DNA of 64,000 bases from Pseudomonas sp. efr-133-TYG-5 (GCF_030209175.1 NZ_JARVSM010000005.1:62001-126000), one strand, 5' to 3'; counted from the first letter of the stretch, positions 1 through 8,641 are shown. The notes: generated from the sequence alone by a model not told the origin. Numbers and translations: made by a program.

Positions 1-1587
1 GCCAGCGAGTACTACCTGTGCTCCAAGGAAAGCAAAAAATCCTGCGTGATCGATCCGGCGCCGTACAAGGTCGGCGACAAGGTCGTCATGCTCGCCTCGT
101 TCATCGAACCGATCATGCTCAACGGTGCGTTCCAGGGCATCGTCGGCGCTGACCTGTCGGTGAACTTCATCCAGGAAATGCTCCTCGCGGCCAACCAGAA
201 GCTGTACGGCGGTGCCGGGCAGATGGCGTTGATTGGCGGCAACGGGCGCATCGTTGCCTACACCCAGGACCCGAGCAAATTCGGCGAAAAGGTCAGCGAC
301 ATCCTCGACGCCCAACAGACGGCCAACATGGCCAATCTCAAGCGCGGCGAAGTCACCTACACCGTCAATAAAGAGCAGGGCCGCATCGAGTTGTACCTGC
401 CGTTCGGCATCGGCCAGACCGATGCACGCTGGACGCTGATGCTGCAATTGCCGCTGAACGCGGTGATGGCCGACCTGCAAAAACTCCAGGGCGATCTCGA
501 TGCCCAGCGCAAGTCCGACACGTTCGGCATGGCCATGGTCGGCCTGCTCATCGCCGGCCTGGGCTTGCTGGTGATCTGGCTGGTCGGCCACGGCATCGCG
601 CGGCCGCTGAAGCAGATGGTGACCATGCTCGATGACATCGCCCAGGGCGAAGGCGACCTGACCCGGCGCCTGAGCAGTGACCGCAGCGACGAACTGGGTT
701 CGATCGCCAAGGGCTTCAACACCTTCCTCGGCAAATTGCAGGCGATGATTACGCAGGTGGTGACGTCGGTGCAGAGCGTCAGCGATTCATCGGAACACAC
801 CGCCGACATCGCCATTCGTACCAACATCGGCGTGCAGAAACAAATGGCCGAGATCGATCAGGTCGCCACGGCCGTGCAGGAAATGACCGCCACCGCGCAG
901 GACGTCGCACGCAACGCAACCCAGGCTGCACAAGCGGCCAGCCACGCGGATCAGGCCGCCAGCCAGGGCATGCAGATCGTGCGTGACACCTCCAATTCGA
1001 TCGGCGCACTCGCCGTGGAAATCAGCAAGGCCGTGGACGTGGTGCAGAACCTGGCCAAGGACAGCGAAAACATCAACGCGATCCTCACCGCCATTCGCGG
1101 GATCGCCGAGCAGACCAACCTGCTGGCACTCAACGCGGCCATCGAAGCGGCGCGTGCCGGCGAGCAGGGGCGCGGGTTTGCAGTGGTCGCCGACGAGGTG
1201 CGCAATCTGGCGCAGAAGACCCAGAAGGCCACCGAAGAAATCCAGAGCATGATCCAGCAACTGCAACAGGGCACCCGCGATGTCGTGCGGGTCATGGAAG
1301 ACAGCCAGAACCGCACCGACGAAAGCGTGCAGCACGCCGCCAAGGCGGCGGAAGCATTGGAAACCATCACCCAGGCGGTGTCGGTGATCAACGACATGAA
1401 CACCCAGATTGCCAGCGCCGCCGAGGAACAGAGCGCGGTGGCCGACGACATCAACCGCAACGTGATCAACATCGGCCAGGTGGCCAATGAGGTGGCGGGC
1501 GGCGCGGATGAGTCGAGTTCGGCGAGTGCCGACCTGACCAAACTGGCGGAACAGCAGCGGCGCCTGATCAATCAGTTCAAGGTCTGA
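1..1587 (+). CDS. Methyl-accepting chemotaxis protein, C-terminal part (5' end outside window)
   Basis: Chemoreceptor that passes periplasmic ligand binding to CheA/CheW. The reading frame is open from base 1, so the start and first membrane segment lie upstream. Visible parts in order: end of a dCache-type periplasmic sensor (GIVGADLSVNFI near the beginning), a membrane helix (MAMVGLLIAGLGLLVIWLVG, about 530-600), a HAMP domain beginning RPLKQMVTML, and a long coiled-coil signalling domain with the conserved hairpin tip (IAEQTNLLALNAAIEAARAG, about 1099-1160). Two cysteines seven residues apart lie in the sensor remnant. The ligand cannot be told from this fragment. Confidence 0.93.
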   Translation, partial: ASEYYLCSKESKKSCVIDPAPYKVGDKVVMLASFIEPIMLNGAFQGIVGADLSVNFIQEMLLAANQKLYGGAGQMALIGGNGRIVAYTQDPSKFGEKVSDILDAQQTANMANLKRGEVTYTVNKEQGRIELYLPFGIGQTDARWTLMLQLPLNAVMADLQKLQGDLDAQRKSDTFGMAMVGLLIAGLGLLVIWLVGHGIARPLKQMVTMLDDIAQGEGDLTRRLSSDRSDELGSIAKGFNTFLGKLQAMITQVVTSVQSVSDSSEHTADIAIRTNIGVQKQMAEIDQVATAVQEMTATAQDVARNATQAAQAASHADQAASQGMQIVRDTSNSIGALAVEISKAVDVVQNLAKDSENINAILTAIRGIAEQTNLLALNAAIEAARAGEQGRGFAVVADEVRNLAQKTQKATEEIQSMIQQLQQGTRDVVRVMEDSQNRTDESVQHAAKAAEALETITQAVSVINDMNTQIASAAEEQSAVADDINRNVINIGQVANEVAGGADESSSASADLTKLAEQQRRLINQFKV

Positions 1588-1596
1588 TGCAAAGGC

Positions 1597-1675
1597 CCCT
1601 TCGCGAGCAAGCCCGCTCCCACAGTGATTTTGCGCTGTTCACAAAACCTGTGGCAGCGGGCTTGCTCGCGAAGAG
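1597..1675. repeat. REP-type inverted repeat pair
   Basis: Two arms, CTTCGCGAGCAAGCCCGCTC and its near-perfect complement, are separated by about 30 nt. This is the usual fluorescens-group REP doublet lying between convergent genes. It can fold into a long hairpin and may act as a transcription end for either neighbour. Confidence 0.85.
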
Positions 1676-1692
1676 GTTGGCACAGCATCACA

Positions 1693-2316
1693 TCAAGCCG
1701 GGGTCAGGCACTCCGGCCCGTTGAGCTTCGGATCGTTGACCAGATTCGCCAGCACCCGCTCGCGCAAAACGGCGGGTTCGCTGGCAAGCAGACCCTGCAG
1801 CACATGCAGCGGCGTGGCGGGATCGAGCCAGGCCGCCTGCCCGGCCTCATCGAGAATCAACGGCCGACGCTGACTGGCCGCCGGCTGGGTGATGACCGCT
1901 GTGCTCAGCCACACCTGCTCCTGCACCGGGTAGGCTTCCCAGATTGCCGCGAAGAACAGCGACGAGCCCTCCCCCGGCGTCAGCCAATAGGGGCGTTTGC
2001 GCTGGGTGCCGCGCCACTCGTAGAAACCGTTGGCCGGCAGCAGGCAACGCCGCAGGCGCAGGGCTTCGCGAAACATCGGTTGTTCGGCAACGGTTTCCGC
2101 CCGGGCATGCGCCGGCGTGCGCGACAGGTCGGTCAGCCATGGCGGCGTCAGTCCCCAGCGGGCGCGGGCCAGCGTGCGCTGGCCGTCGGGCTCGGCGCGC
2201 AGCATGAGCACCGAATCATTCGGGGAAATGTTCCACTGCGCCAGCTGATCGGCGGGAAAACCTGGCAGGGCCGCGAAATCGCGGTTCCAGCGAAACAGGG
2301 CATAACGTCCACACAT
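1693..2316 (-). CDS. SOS response-associated peptidase / abasic-site crosslinking protein (YedK/HMCES family)
   Basis: 207 aa, the normal family length. It begins MCGRY, so Cys2 becomes the N-terminal nucleophile after Met removal; in this family it forms a thiazolidine crosslink with abasic sites in single-stranded DNA. The active-site block NGFYEW (near residue 100) and a later LHVL histidine are present. It stands alone upstream of a DUF2007 gene on the same strand. No LexA box was identified by eye in front of it. Confidence 0.93.
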   Translation of the reverse strand: MCGRYALFRWNRDFAALPGFPADQLAQWNISPNDSVLMLRAEPDGQRTLARARWGLTPPWLTDLSRTPAHARAETVAEQPMFREALRLRRCLLPANGFYEWRGTQRKRPYWLTPGEGSSLFFAAIWEAYPVQEQVWLSTAVITQPAASQRRPLILDEAGQAAWLDPATPLHVLQGLLASEPAVLRERVLANLVNDPKLNGPECLTPA

Positions 2317-2352
2317 GGGGCAACACGACTCAGGAATAAAACGAACGCCAGC

Positions 2353-2613
2353 CTAACAGACCAGCGTACCGGGGAAGCTCTCCGGTTCATCGCCGGGCAG
2401 CGGCAGCGCGGCATTGTACGCGGTGATCAGTTCGCGGGCGTATTCGGCCTGGTCGTTTTCCACCGACAGGCCCAACAGGCCGAAGATCGGCAACTCGCCG
2501 GTGCCGCCGAGCAGATCGCGGCCCACCAGATGCGCCTCGATGCCTTCGCTGGCGAGCATGCCCTTGAGCATCTCGCCTTCCATCAGGTTTTCCGGCTCGT
2601 AGATTCGCTGCAT
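2353..2613 (-). CDS. DUF2007 domain protein (putative signal-transducing protein)
   Basis: 86 aa. It starts MQRIYEPENLMEGEMLKGML and contains the GIEAHLVGRDLLGGTGELP section typical of DUF2007, a small ferredoxin-like fold whose biochemical role is unknown. It lies 9 nt downstream of the CPXCG protein on the same strand, so the two are probably co-transcribed. Function cannot be assigned beyond the family. Confidence 0.85.
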   Translation of the reverse strand: MQRIYEPENLMEGEMLKGMLASEGIEAHLVGRDLLGGTGELPIFGLLGLSVENDQAEYARELITAYNAALPLPGDEPESFPGTLVC

Positions 2614-2622
2614 GGGCGCCCC

Positions 2623-2805
2623 TCATTCGTTTTCGCTGAACACTTCCAGAAACCAATCCTCGCCATGCACCTGCAAGACAAACGTGATCGGTCGACAACA
2701 CACCTGACAGTCCTCGATATAGGTCTGGTCGCCTGCGGACAAATCCACCGTCGTCTCGACCTCTTCACCACAATACGGACATTCATACAGTGCGCTTTCC
2801 AGCAT
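2623..2805 (-). CDS. CPXCG motif-containing cysteine-rich (zinc-ribbon) protein
   Basis: 60 aa. A zinc-ribbon-like arrangement is visible: CPYCG near residue 9 and CQVCC near residue 33, with an acidic C-terminus. Such proteins probably bind one zinc ion; partners are unknown. It is the first gene of a two-gene unit with the DUF2007 protein and is divergent from the acyltransferase gene. Confidence 0.85.
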   Translation of the reverse strand: MLESALYECPYCGEEVETTVDLSAGDQTYIEDCQVCCRPITFVLQVHGEDWFLEVFSENE

Positions 2806-2947
2806 CGCGGTCTCCCGGGTGACTTGTGCGTATAATCGCCGGTCTATTTGCAGGGCTATTTTTGTCTGGCTACTTTTTCAGACCGTGCCCCGTTGGTTTT
2901 CGATCAAAACCTTTACTTACCCTAGCCGTTTCCAACAAGAGAGCATG

Positions 2948-4111
2948 ATGGGCGAATTCGATGCCATCCGACCTTACGACGACAGCGAAGTACCTGCGGT
3001 ACTGGCAAGACTGCTCGGCGACAAGGCGTTTCTAGATATCCTCACCCACTTCCGCTTCCCGCGTTTTGCCGGTGCCTTCGGCTGGATGCTCAAACCTCTT
3101 ATAGCCCATCGGCTGCGTCGTGAGTTCGCCGACGTGACCTCGGTGGCGACTTTGCAGGACAAGGTCGAGTTTTATGTCGACCACACCATCGAGCGCGCCA
3201 CCGATGGCGTGACCTACACCGGTGTCGAGCAATTCAAGTCCGGCAGCGCTTACCTGTTCATCGCCAACCACCGCGACATCGTCATGGACCCGGCCTTCGT
3301 CAACTACGCCGTGTACCACGCCGGCCTGCCGACCCCACGCATCGCGATTGGCGACAACCTGCTGCAAAAGCCTTTCGTCAGCGACCTGATGCGCCTGAAC
3401 AAGAGCTTCATCGTGCACCGCTCGATCACCGGACGTCGCGAGAAAATGGCCGCCTATCAGCTGCTGTCGGCGTACATCAACCATTCGATCCGCAACGATT
3501 GCGCTTCGATCTGGATCGCCCAGGCCGAAGGCCGGGCCAAGGACGGCGACGACCGTACCGAGTCGGCGATCCTCAAGATGTTCCACATGAGCCGCAAGGA
3601 CGAGCCGTTCGGCGAGGTCATTCAGTCGCTGAACCTGACCCCGGTGTCGATCAGCTACGAATATGACCCGTGCGACCAGGCCAAGGCTCGCGAGTTGTAC
3701 ATCCGCGCCACCACCGGCACCTACACCAAGGCACCGGGCGAGGATGACGTGAGCATCGCCAAGGGCATCACCGGCTACAAGGGTCGGGTGCACGTGAACT
3801 TCGCCGCGCCGATCACCGAGCTGTTCGAAGACACCAAGCAACTGGCGGTCGAGATGGACAAACAGATCCTCGGCGGCTACCGACTGTTCCCGGTGCATTA
3901 CCTGGCGTATGCACAGTGGGCCGATGCCGACCCGCAACTGAACGTGCCGAAGGCCGCCGAGGTGTTCCCGGCCGACGAACTGGCCAAGGCGCAGGAAGAA
4001 TGGCAGAGCCGGCTGGACGCCTGCCCTGAGGAGCACCGTCCGTACCTGGTGCTGCAATATGCGACGCCGGTGCGCAATCAGTACCGGGTCAAGGCGGGGT
4101 TGCCGTTGTAA
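2948..4111 (+). CDS. 1-acyl-sn-glycerol-3-phosphate acyltransferase-like protein
   Basis: 387 aa, longer than PlsC (about 245 aa). It has the acyltransferase core: NHRDIVMDPAF at residues 107-117 and an EGRAKDG block near residue 200 that corresponds to the EGTRS motif. The histidine and aspartate are spaced H-x5-D (H108, D114), or H-x-D with D110, instead of the usual H-x4-D. No obvious transmembrane helices are seen. I chose ATG 2948, since AAGAGAG at 2936-2942 is best spaced for it; ATG 2945 is an alternative. A further upstream start would remove the promoter region. The acyl acceptor is inferred from the family, not shown. Confidence 0.8.
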   Translation: MGEFDAIRPYDDSEVPAVLARLLGDKAFLDILTHFRFPRFAGAFGWMLKPLIAHRLRREFADVTSVATLQDKVEFYVDHTIERATDGVTYTGVEQFKSGSAYLFIANHRDIVMDPAFVNYAVYHAGLPTPRIAIGDNLLQKPFVSDLMRLNKSFIVHRSITGRREKMAAYQLLSAYINHSIRNDCASIWIAQAEGRAKDGDDRTESAILKMFHMSRKDEPFGEVIQSLNLTPVSISYEYDPCDQAKARELYIRATTGTYTKAPGEDDVSIAKGITGYKGRVHVNFAAPITELFEDTKQLAVEMDKQILGGYRLFPVHYLAYAQWADADPQLNVPKAAEVFPADELAKAQEEWQSRLDACPEEHRPYLVLQYATPVRNQYRVKAGLPL

Positions 4112-4130
4112 GCCAACGGCCTGCTCGGAG

Positions 4131-4161
4131 GATCGTCCGAACCCGGTTCGGACGATCTTTT
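4131..4161 (+). terminator. Rho-independent terminator after acyltransferase
   Basis: A near-perfect stem, GATCGTCCGAACC / GGTTCGGACGATC, is followed by TTTT. It sits 20 nt after the stop codon and just before the 3' end of the convergent small membrane protein gene. Confidence 0.85.
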
Positions 4162-4165
4162 GCGC

Positions 4166-4444
4166 TCAGAAGCGCGTGCTGATCCAGGAAACGATCAGGG
4201 CCAGGCCAAGGCAGGCAAAGCCGAAGCGGTAGAAAAAGCGGTTCATGCGCAAGGTCGCCCAATCCAGAATCGGTTCGGCGTTCGGCTGGGCCTGGCGCTG
4301 CGCAGCGATGCTGGCCATGGCGCGCTGTTCGCGGCGCCGGGTGGCATGCAGCAGCCAACTGCCGGGGAAGGCGAACGCCAGGGCCAGCAGGTTGATCAAT
4401 TTGGCGGGATGGGCGGTAAACAGCGTCATCAAGTGCAGCGACAT
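4166..4444 (-). CDS. Small membrane protein of unknown function
   Basis: 92 aa. Two hydrophobic segments (about residues 14-32 and 72-88) flank a basic, Gln/Ala-rich middle (RRREQRAMASIAAQRQ). The start ATG at 4444 follows a good Shine-Dalgarno (TTGAGG). The frame is open further upstream, but that extension has no ribosome-binding site and is Arg/Ser rich. I do not recognise a family. It is predicted to be an inner-membrane hairpin protein. Confidence 0.7.
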   Translation of the reverse strand: MSLHLMTLFTAHPAKLINLLALAFAFPGSWLLHATRRREQRAMASIAAQRQAQPNAEPILDWATLRMNRFFYRFGFACLGLALIVSWISTRF

Positions 4445-4562
4445 CACAGACCTCAAGCTAAACCGGTGTGGCGAACGCCGGACCGACGACCGCGGCGCGG
4501 ATTGTACCGAACCACTCCCCACCTGCCCTACCCTTTGCGACAAATAACCCGAGAATCGACCG

Positions 4563-4844
4563 ATGGCTGTCCTGTGTCACGCCTTCGTCATTTACATCGG
4601 CCACCATGCGCGCCTCGAAACACACATGGAACGCGACATGCTTCACGCCGAAAATCAGGACCGCCTCTACCTCATCACCCCAAGCGACGAACAGCAGAGT
4701 CTCGTCGGCAGCCTCGCCTTCAATGTCCAGGACCGCCATTGGCTGGTGTATTGCGCGCTGGGTGGGCATCAGCATGCGGATTTGCCCGAGACCGATCTGC
4801 TGACCGGCGTCAGCGTCCTCGACTTCTATTCCCAGGCTGCCTGA
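4563..4844 (+). CDS. Conserved hypothetical protein, 93 aa
   Basis: A soluble, His-rich small protein (FVIYIGHHAR near the start, ALGGHQHADLPETD near the end). There is no signal peptide and no recognised domain. The ribosome-binding site is weak (GAGAATC). It is followed by a strong bidirectional terminator, which supports a real transcription unit. Function unknown. Confidence 0.6.
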   Translation: MAVLCHAFVIYIGHHARLETHMERDMLHAENQDRLYLITPSDEQQSLVGSLAFNVQDRHWLVYCALGGHQHADLPETDLLTGVSVLDFYSQAA

Positions 4845-4894
4845 ACAAACACCAGCCCTGAGTGATGTGTGCAGGATTCAAAGTACCTGGCCAC

Positions 4895-4932
4895 AAAAAA
4901 GCCCGAAGCCATCACTGGCTCCGGGCTTTTTC
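4895..4932. terminator. Bidirectional rho-independent terminator
   Basis: The stem AAAAAGCCCG-A-AGCC / GGCT-C-CGGGCTTTTT has A/T tails on both sides. It serves the 93-aa gene on the plus strand and yajG on the minus strand. Confidence 0.9.
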
Positions 4933-4947
4933 ACATCAACCGACTGC

Positions 4948-5532
4948 TTACTCGGCGAGGACCTGGCCCACGGTCGGATCCTTGAACAGGCGAGTCAGCG
5001 CATCGCTCAACACGTCGCTGACCAGCTTGGTGTTGGTTTCCTGGTTCGGCGCCATGCCGAAACGCTGGTCCAGCGACGCACCGTAACGGCCGCTGTAGCG
5101 ACGGTTGCCGCTCTGCACGTCGGAGCGGAAGGTCGCACCGATGGTGGCTTCGGTCACGTACATGCCTTCTTTCGGCGATTGATACTTGAGCTCGGTCAGG
5201 GTCACGGTCAGCTGCGGCGCGTTCATCGCGTTGCTGGTCGGGGTGAAGCCGAGCAGGCGTACCGCGGCTTCCGCCTGGGCCTGCAACTTCGGCAGGATCT
5301 GCTCGCGCTGCACGGTGATCGCGCTGGTTTCCGGATACAGGCCGCCACGGGTGCCGAGGGTCGGCGACGGACGACCGTCCACCACCCGCACGACCACTTG
5401 CTGGCCGTGGCCGACCGGGGCCAGCTGGGTGGTCAGCTTCGGTTCCGGGCTCAGTTGTTGCGGGCTGTGGGCGCAGCCAACCAGGGTCAAACTGGTCACA
5501 GTGATCAAACCGAACAACAGGCGTTGCAACAT
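4948..5532 (-). CDS. yajG: YajG-family lipoprotein
   Basis: 194 aa. The signal peptide MLQRLLFGLITVTSLTLVGC ends in an LVGC lipobox, so the protein is probably an outer-membrane-facing lipoprotein. The rest (SPQQLSPEPKLT, VRVVDGRPSPTLGTRGG) follows the YajG/DUF799-like pattern; the role is unknown. The start at 5532 has a strong GGAGAGAAGAG site. The open frame reaches 5631, but without a signal peptide at its front. Confidence 0.85.
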   Translation of the reverse strand: MLQRLLFGLITVTSLTLVGCAHSPQQLSPEPKLTTQLAPVGHGQQVVVRVVDGRPSPTLGTRGGLYPETSAITVQREQILPKLQAQAEAAVRLLGFTPTSNAMNAPQLTVTLTELKYQSPKEGMYVTEATIGATFRSDVQSGNRRYSGRYGASLDQRFGMAPNQETNTKLVSDVLSDALTRLFKDPTVGQVLAE

Positions 5533-5736
5533 GCTCTTCTCTCCAGAATCAGGCACAGACAGGCCGGCAGTATAGCGGTGGGCCACTGCGGGTAACCAGC
5601 GCCGCACAGTGAATACTGAAATGTCTGACAAACCCCGCTGAATGCGGTTCCTGTCACAGATTGTTCACTGCCCATACACGTACGCGTCACGGCCGGTGGG
5701 CAACCTGCACGCAGTTCCCCAACAAGGTACTTCGCC

Positions 5737-5970
5737 ATGCGTTATCTGATCTCGCTGTTTGCCCCGCGTCCGCTGCACCGCAGCTTCGCCCTGCTCGATC
5801 GCAACGGCCACTGTCAGGCGTTCAAACAGTGCAGCCTGCAACCGATGGGCGATGGCTGGGTGGAAATCGAGGAAATCCGTCTCAACTGGCTGCACCAGCC
5901 ACTGCCCGCCAGCGCCCGCGTCGAACAGCAGCGCCCACGCGCACGGGCCCAGGCGATGTTGAGCATCTGA
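5737..5970 (+). CDS. Conserved hypothetical protein, 77 aa
   Basis: A small soluble protein (MRYLISLFAPRPLHRSFALL at the start; GDGWVEIEEIRLNWLHQPLP later) with a basic C-terminus. The ribosome-binding site is an imperfect AAGGTA nine bases before ATG. It is divergent from yajG. No domain is recognised. The codon use looks like that of a normal Pseudomonas gene. Confidence 0.6.
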   Translation: MRYLISLFAPRPLHRSFALLDRNGHCQAFKQCSLQPMGDGWVEIEEIRLNWLHQPLPASARVEQQRPRARAQAMLSI

Positions 5971-6321
5971 CCGGATGCCTAATAAAAGTCATTAAACTCG
6001 ACCAACTCCGCGCATTTCTTCGATACAATCTCCCCCCGATTATAAGGACGTCTCCTGATCGGGCCCCGCAACAGCGTCAATGCGCTTGCATTGGCATCCA
6101 AAATCGCCCACAGAGAGCCGCCCACACAGATCGAGTGAAGCTGGCGTGCTTGCTGTTTCCCTGGCAAATCCCCGCTTTTCGCGAATCTGCAGAGCTGTCA
6201 TTACGCTCGGTCACTGAGCTGTTTGCCCGTTTTGCCGGTCATGTATCCCATGGCGGCAATCCATCCGGGCACGGTGCCCAGCCGGGACAGCCCTTTTTGA
6301 GGTTCACGTCTTCAAAAGAGC

Positions 6322-6342
6322 GTGAAAAAAACGGGTTTTCAC
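6322..6342. promoter_or_regulatory. 7-bp inverted repeat GTGAAAA-N7-TTTTCAC
   Basis: Perfect 7-bp arms with a 7-nt spacer, in AT-rich surroundings upstream of mqo. It could be an operator or a small RNA hairpin. No regulator can be named. Confidence 0.35.
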
Positions 6343-6367
6343 AACTTCACAAGAGTGTGGCGAGCAA

Positions 6368-6457
6368 ATGAATAGTTTTGCGTCTGAACATGCACCATTA
6401 GCGTCTGAAACAGCCCAACGACACAGGACCGGGTACGCCTCGAATACCGGAGCCTGA
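6368..6457 (+). CDS. Possible 29-aa leader peptide upstream of mqo
   Basis: ATG at 6368 opens a 29-codon frame ending TGA at 6455-6457 (begins MNSFASEHAPLASE). A GAG-type ribosome-binding site (GTGGCGAG) lies just before it. It ends about 250 nt before mqo. It could be a regulatory upstream ORF or chance. There is no similarity I recognise. Confidence 0.3.
   Translation: MNSFASEHAPLASETAQRHRTGYASNTGA
6380..6409. repeat. Direct repeat GCGTCTGAA with 21-bp period
   Basis: The word GCGTCTGAA occurs at 6380-6388 and 6401-6409. The 21-bp period is two helical turns, which would suit a dimeric regulator binding one DNA face. It also falls within the candidate leader ORF, where it would encode two ASE tripeptides. 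Confidence 0.35.
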
Positions 6458-6705
6458 AGCCTGTCCGCTACGGATTTGGTTGCACAAACGGATGTCTCGA
6501 CCATAAGTCGAATTGCCAGCCACGTGCTGAAATGAGTTCATGTAACTCTCAAGCCAGGCCGCATGCATCCGTCGAAGTTGCGAAAAATTGCGAAGATTCG
6601 GACATGGCGAACCTGACCGTCGTTACCTGGGGCCCACTGACCTGCCCCGGAACGCCTGGCAGCCATGCCGACAATTTGGTGCTGCAGATTTTGGAGACGC
6701 GTTAA

Positions 6706-8214
6706 ATGGCGCATAACGAAGCAGTCGACGTAGTTCTGGTTGGGGCCGGCATCATGAGTGCCACCCTTGCAGTGCTGCTCAAGGAGCTCGACCCGGCGAT
6801 CAAGCTGGAAGTCGTCGAGCTGATGGATTCCGGTGCCGCGGAGAGTTCCAACCCCTGGAACAACGCCGGTACCGGCCACGCCGGGCTGTGCGAGCTGAAC
6901 TACACCCCGCAGGCGGCCGACGGCAGCGTCGACATCAAGAAAGCCGTGCACATCAACACCCAGTTCGAGGTGTCGAAGCAGTTCTGGTCGTACCTGACCA
7001 AGAAAGGCACCTTCGGCTCGTGCAAATCCTTCATCAGCCCGGTGCCGCACCTGAGCTTCGTGCAGGGTGACAAAGGCGTGTCGTTCCTCAAGGAGCGTTG
7101 CGAGGTGCTGCGCAAGCACCATGCCTTCGCCGACATGGAATACACCGAAGACAAGGCCAAGATGGCCGAGTGGATGCCGCTGATGATGCCGGGCCGCTCG
7201 CCGGACGAAGTGCTCGCCGCGACCCGCGTGATGAACGGCACCGACGTCAACTTCGGCGCCCTGACCAATCAGTTGCTCAAGCACCTGACCAGCGCGCCGG
7301 ACACCCAGGTCAAGTACTGCAAGCGCGTGACCGGCCTCAAGCGCAACGCCAACGGCTGGACCGTCAGCATCAAGGACGTCAACAGCGGCAGCAGCCGTGA
7401 AGTCGACGCCAGATTCGTCTTCCTCGGCGCCGGTGGCGCGGCCCTGCCGCTGCTGCAAGCGTCGGGTATCGAGGAAAGCAAAGGCTTCGGCGGCTTCCCG
7501 ATCAGCGGCCAGTGGCTGCGTTGCGACAACCCGGAAGTGGTCAAGCACCACCAGGCCAAGGTCTACAGCCAGGCTGCCGTGGGTTCGCCACCGATGTCCG
7601 TGCCGCACCTGGACACCCGCGTGGTCGACGGCAAGAAATCCCTGCTGTTCGGGCCATACGCCGGTTTCACCACCAAGTTCCTCAAGCACGGTTCGTTCAT
7701 GGACCTGCCGCTGTCGGTGCGCGCCAGCAACATCGGGCCGATGCTGGCCGTGGCGAAAAACAACATGGACCTGACCAAATACCTGGTCAGCGAAGTGATG
7801 CAGTCGATGGAACAGCGCCTGGAATCCCTGCGCCGTTTCTACCCGCAGGCGAAAGCCGAAGACTGGCGCCTGGAAGTGGCTGGGCAACGGGTGCAGATCA
7901 TCAAGAAAGATCCGAAAAAGGGCGGCATCTTGCAATTCGGTACCGAACTGGTCGCGGCCAAGGACGGCTCGCTCGCCGCCCTGCTCGGCGCTTCGCCAGG
8001 TGCCTCGGTAACCGTTTCGATCATGCTCGAGCTGATCGAGAAATGCTTCCCGGCCAAGGCCAAGGGTGAGTGGGCGGCCAAACTGGCCGAGATCTTCCCG
8101 GCCCGCGAGAAGGTCCTGGAAACCGATGCTGCGCTGTATCGCAAGATCAACACGCAGAACAACATCGCCCTGGAACTGGTGGAAGAAAGCAGCGAGACCC
8201 CAAGCTTCGCTTGA
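6706..8214 (+). CDS. mqo: Malate:quinone oxidoreductase
   Basis: 502 aa, the full family length. This membrane-associated FAD enzyme of the citric acid cycle oxidises malate to oxaloacetate and passes electrons to quinone. The FAD-binding GxGxxS-type start is seen as VGAGIMSATLAVLL at about residues 11-24. The family blocks PWNNAGTGHAGLCELNY and a C-terminal GASPGASVTVSIMLELIE are intact. The ribosome-binding site is TTTGGAG. It is the Pseudomonas mqo that stands beside the PA4642-like gene and the salvage genes. A strong terminator follows directly. Confidence 0.97.
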   Translation: MAHNEAVDVVLVGAGIMSATLAVLLKELDPAIKLEVVELMDSGAAESSNPWNNAGTGHAGLCELNYTPQAADGSVDIKKAVHINTQFEVSKQFWSYLTKKGTFGSCKSFISPVPHLSFVQGDKGVSFLKERCEVLRKHHAFADMEYTEDKAKMAEWMPLMMPGRSPDEVLAATRVMNGTDVNFGALTNQLLKHLTSAPDTQVKYCKRVTGLKRNANGWTVSIKDVNSGSSREVDARFVFLGAGGAALPLLQASGIEESKGFGGFPISGQWLRCDNPEVVKHHQAKVYSQAAVGSPPMSVPHLDTRVVDGKKSLLFGPYAGFTTKFLKHGSFMDLPLSVRASNIGPMLAVAKNNMDLTKYLVSEVMQSMEQRLESLRRFYPQAKAEDWRLEVAGQRVQIIKKDPKKGGILQFGTELVAAKDGSLAALLGASPGASVTVSIMLELIEKCFPAKAKGEWAAKLAEIFPAREKVLETDAALYRKINTQNNIALELVEESSETPSFA

Positions 8215-8226
8215 TCTCGCGGCATG

Positions 8227-8266
8227 AAAAAACGCCCCGCACTCAATGAGTGCGGGGCGTTTTTTT
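8227..8266 (+). terminator. Rho-independent terminator after mqo
   Basis: The stem AACGCCCCGCACTC / GAGTGCGGGGCGTT is flanked by A6 and T7 runs. It can work for mqo and for the convergent PA4642-like gene. Confidence 0.95.
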
Positions 8267-8290
8267 ACAGCCTTGAAAAAGCAGAAGGGC

Positions 8291-8578
8291 TCAGCCGCGG
8301 GCCTTGTCGATCAGCTCGATGTACTCGGCGGCGTTGCGCTGATCCTTGATCTGGTCGACAAAGGTCTGGCCGTGCTCGTCCTTGCCATCCACGTCATAGC
8401 CGGCCGCGACGAAGAACGTCAGGAACCGCTCGAAATCGTCGATCCGCAGGCCGCGATAGGCCTTGACCAGTTTGTGCAGCGACGGCGAAGTGGCATCGAC
8501 CGGTTCAAAATCGAGAAACAGCTTGATCTGCTCATCGCCGATCTCGTCACCAATCACTTGTTTCTTGTCTTTACGCAT
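8291..8578 (-). CDS. PA4642-family conserved hypothetical protein
   Basis: 95 aa, cytosolic, highly charged. Begins MRKDKKQVIGDEIGDEQIKL and contains LRIDDFERFLTFFVAAGYDVDG. It matches the small Pseudomonas family found next to mqo in P. aeruginosa order (PA4640-PA4642). No catalytic motif is visible and its function is unknown. Confidence 0.85.
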   Translation of the reverse strand: MRKDKKQVIGDEIGDEQIKLFLDFEPVDATSPSLHKLVKAYRGLRIDDFERFLTFFVAAGYDVDGKDEHGQTFVDQIKDQRNAAEYIELIDKARG

Positions 8579-8641
8579 TGCCGACTCCAGCTCGCAGATA
8601 TTTCACGGGGCGGGCAGTTTACCCCTGCCCGGGCGCCGGGC

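Larger units (their letters stand above)
5971..6705 (+). other. 735-nt gene-poor region before mqo
   Basis: No convincing long gene. It holds a possible -10 hexamer TACAAT (about 6025), a CCCGAT...ATCGGG inverted repeat near 6039-6066, a GTGAAAA/TTTTCAC inverted repeat, a 29-codon candidate leader ORF and a repeated GCGTCTGAA word. AT content is locally higher than in the coding neighbours. The final stretch carries the GGAG site of mqo. It is probably a long leader or promoter region, or hides a small RNA. Confidence 0.5.

Noticed and set aside
3843..3900. Scattered single TGTACA words within coding genes (for example near 3696, 10218, 19388 and 29247)
   Set aside because: They have no partner at 12-nt spacing and lie inside genes, so they are not counted as operators.
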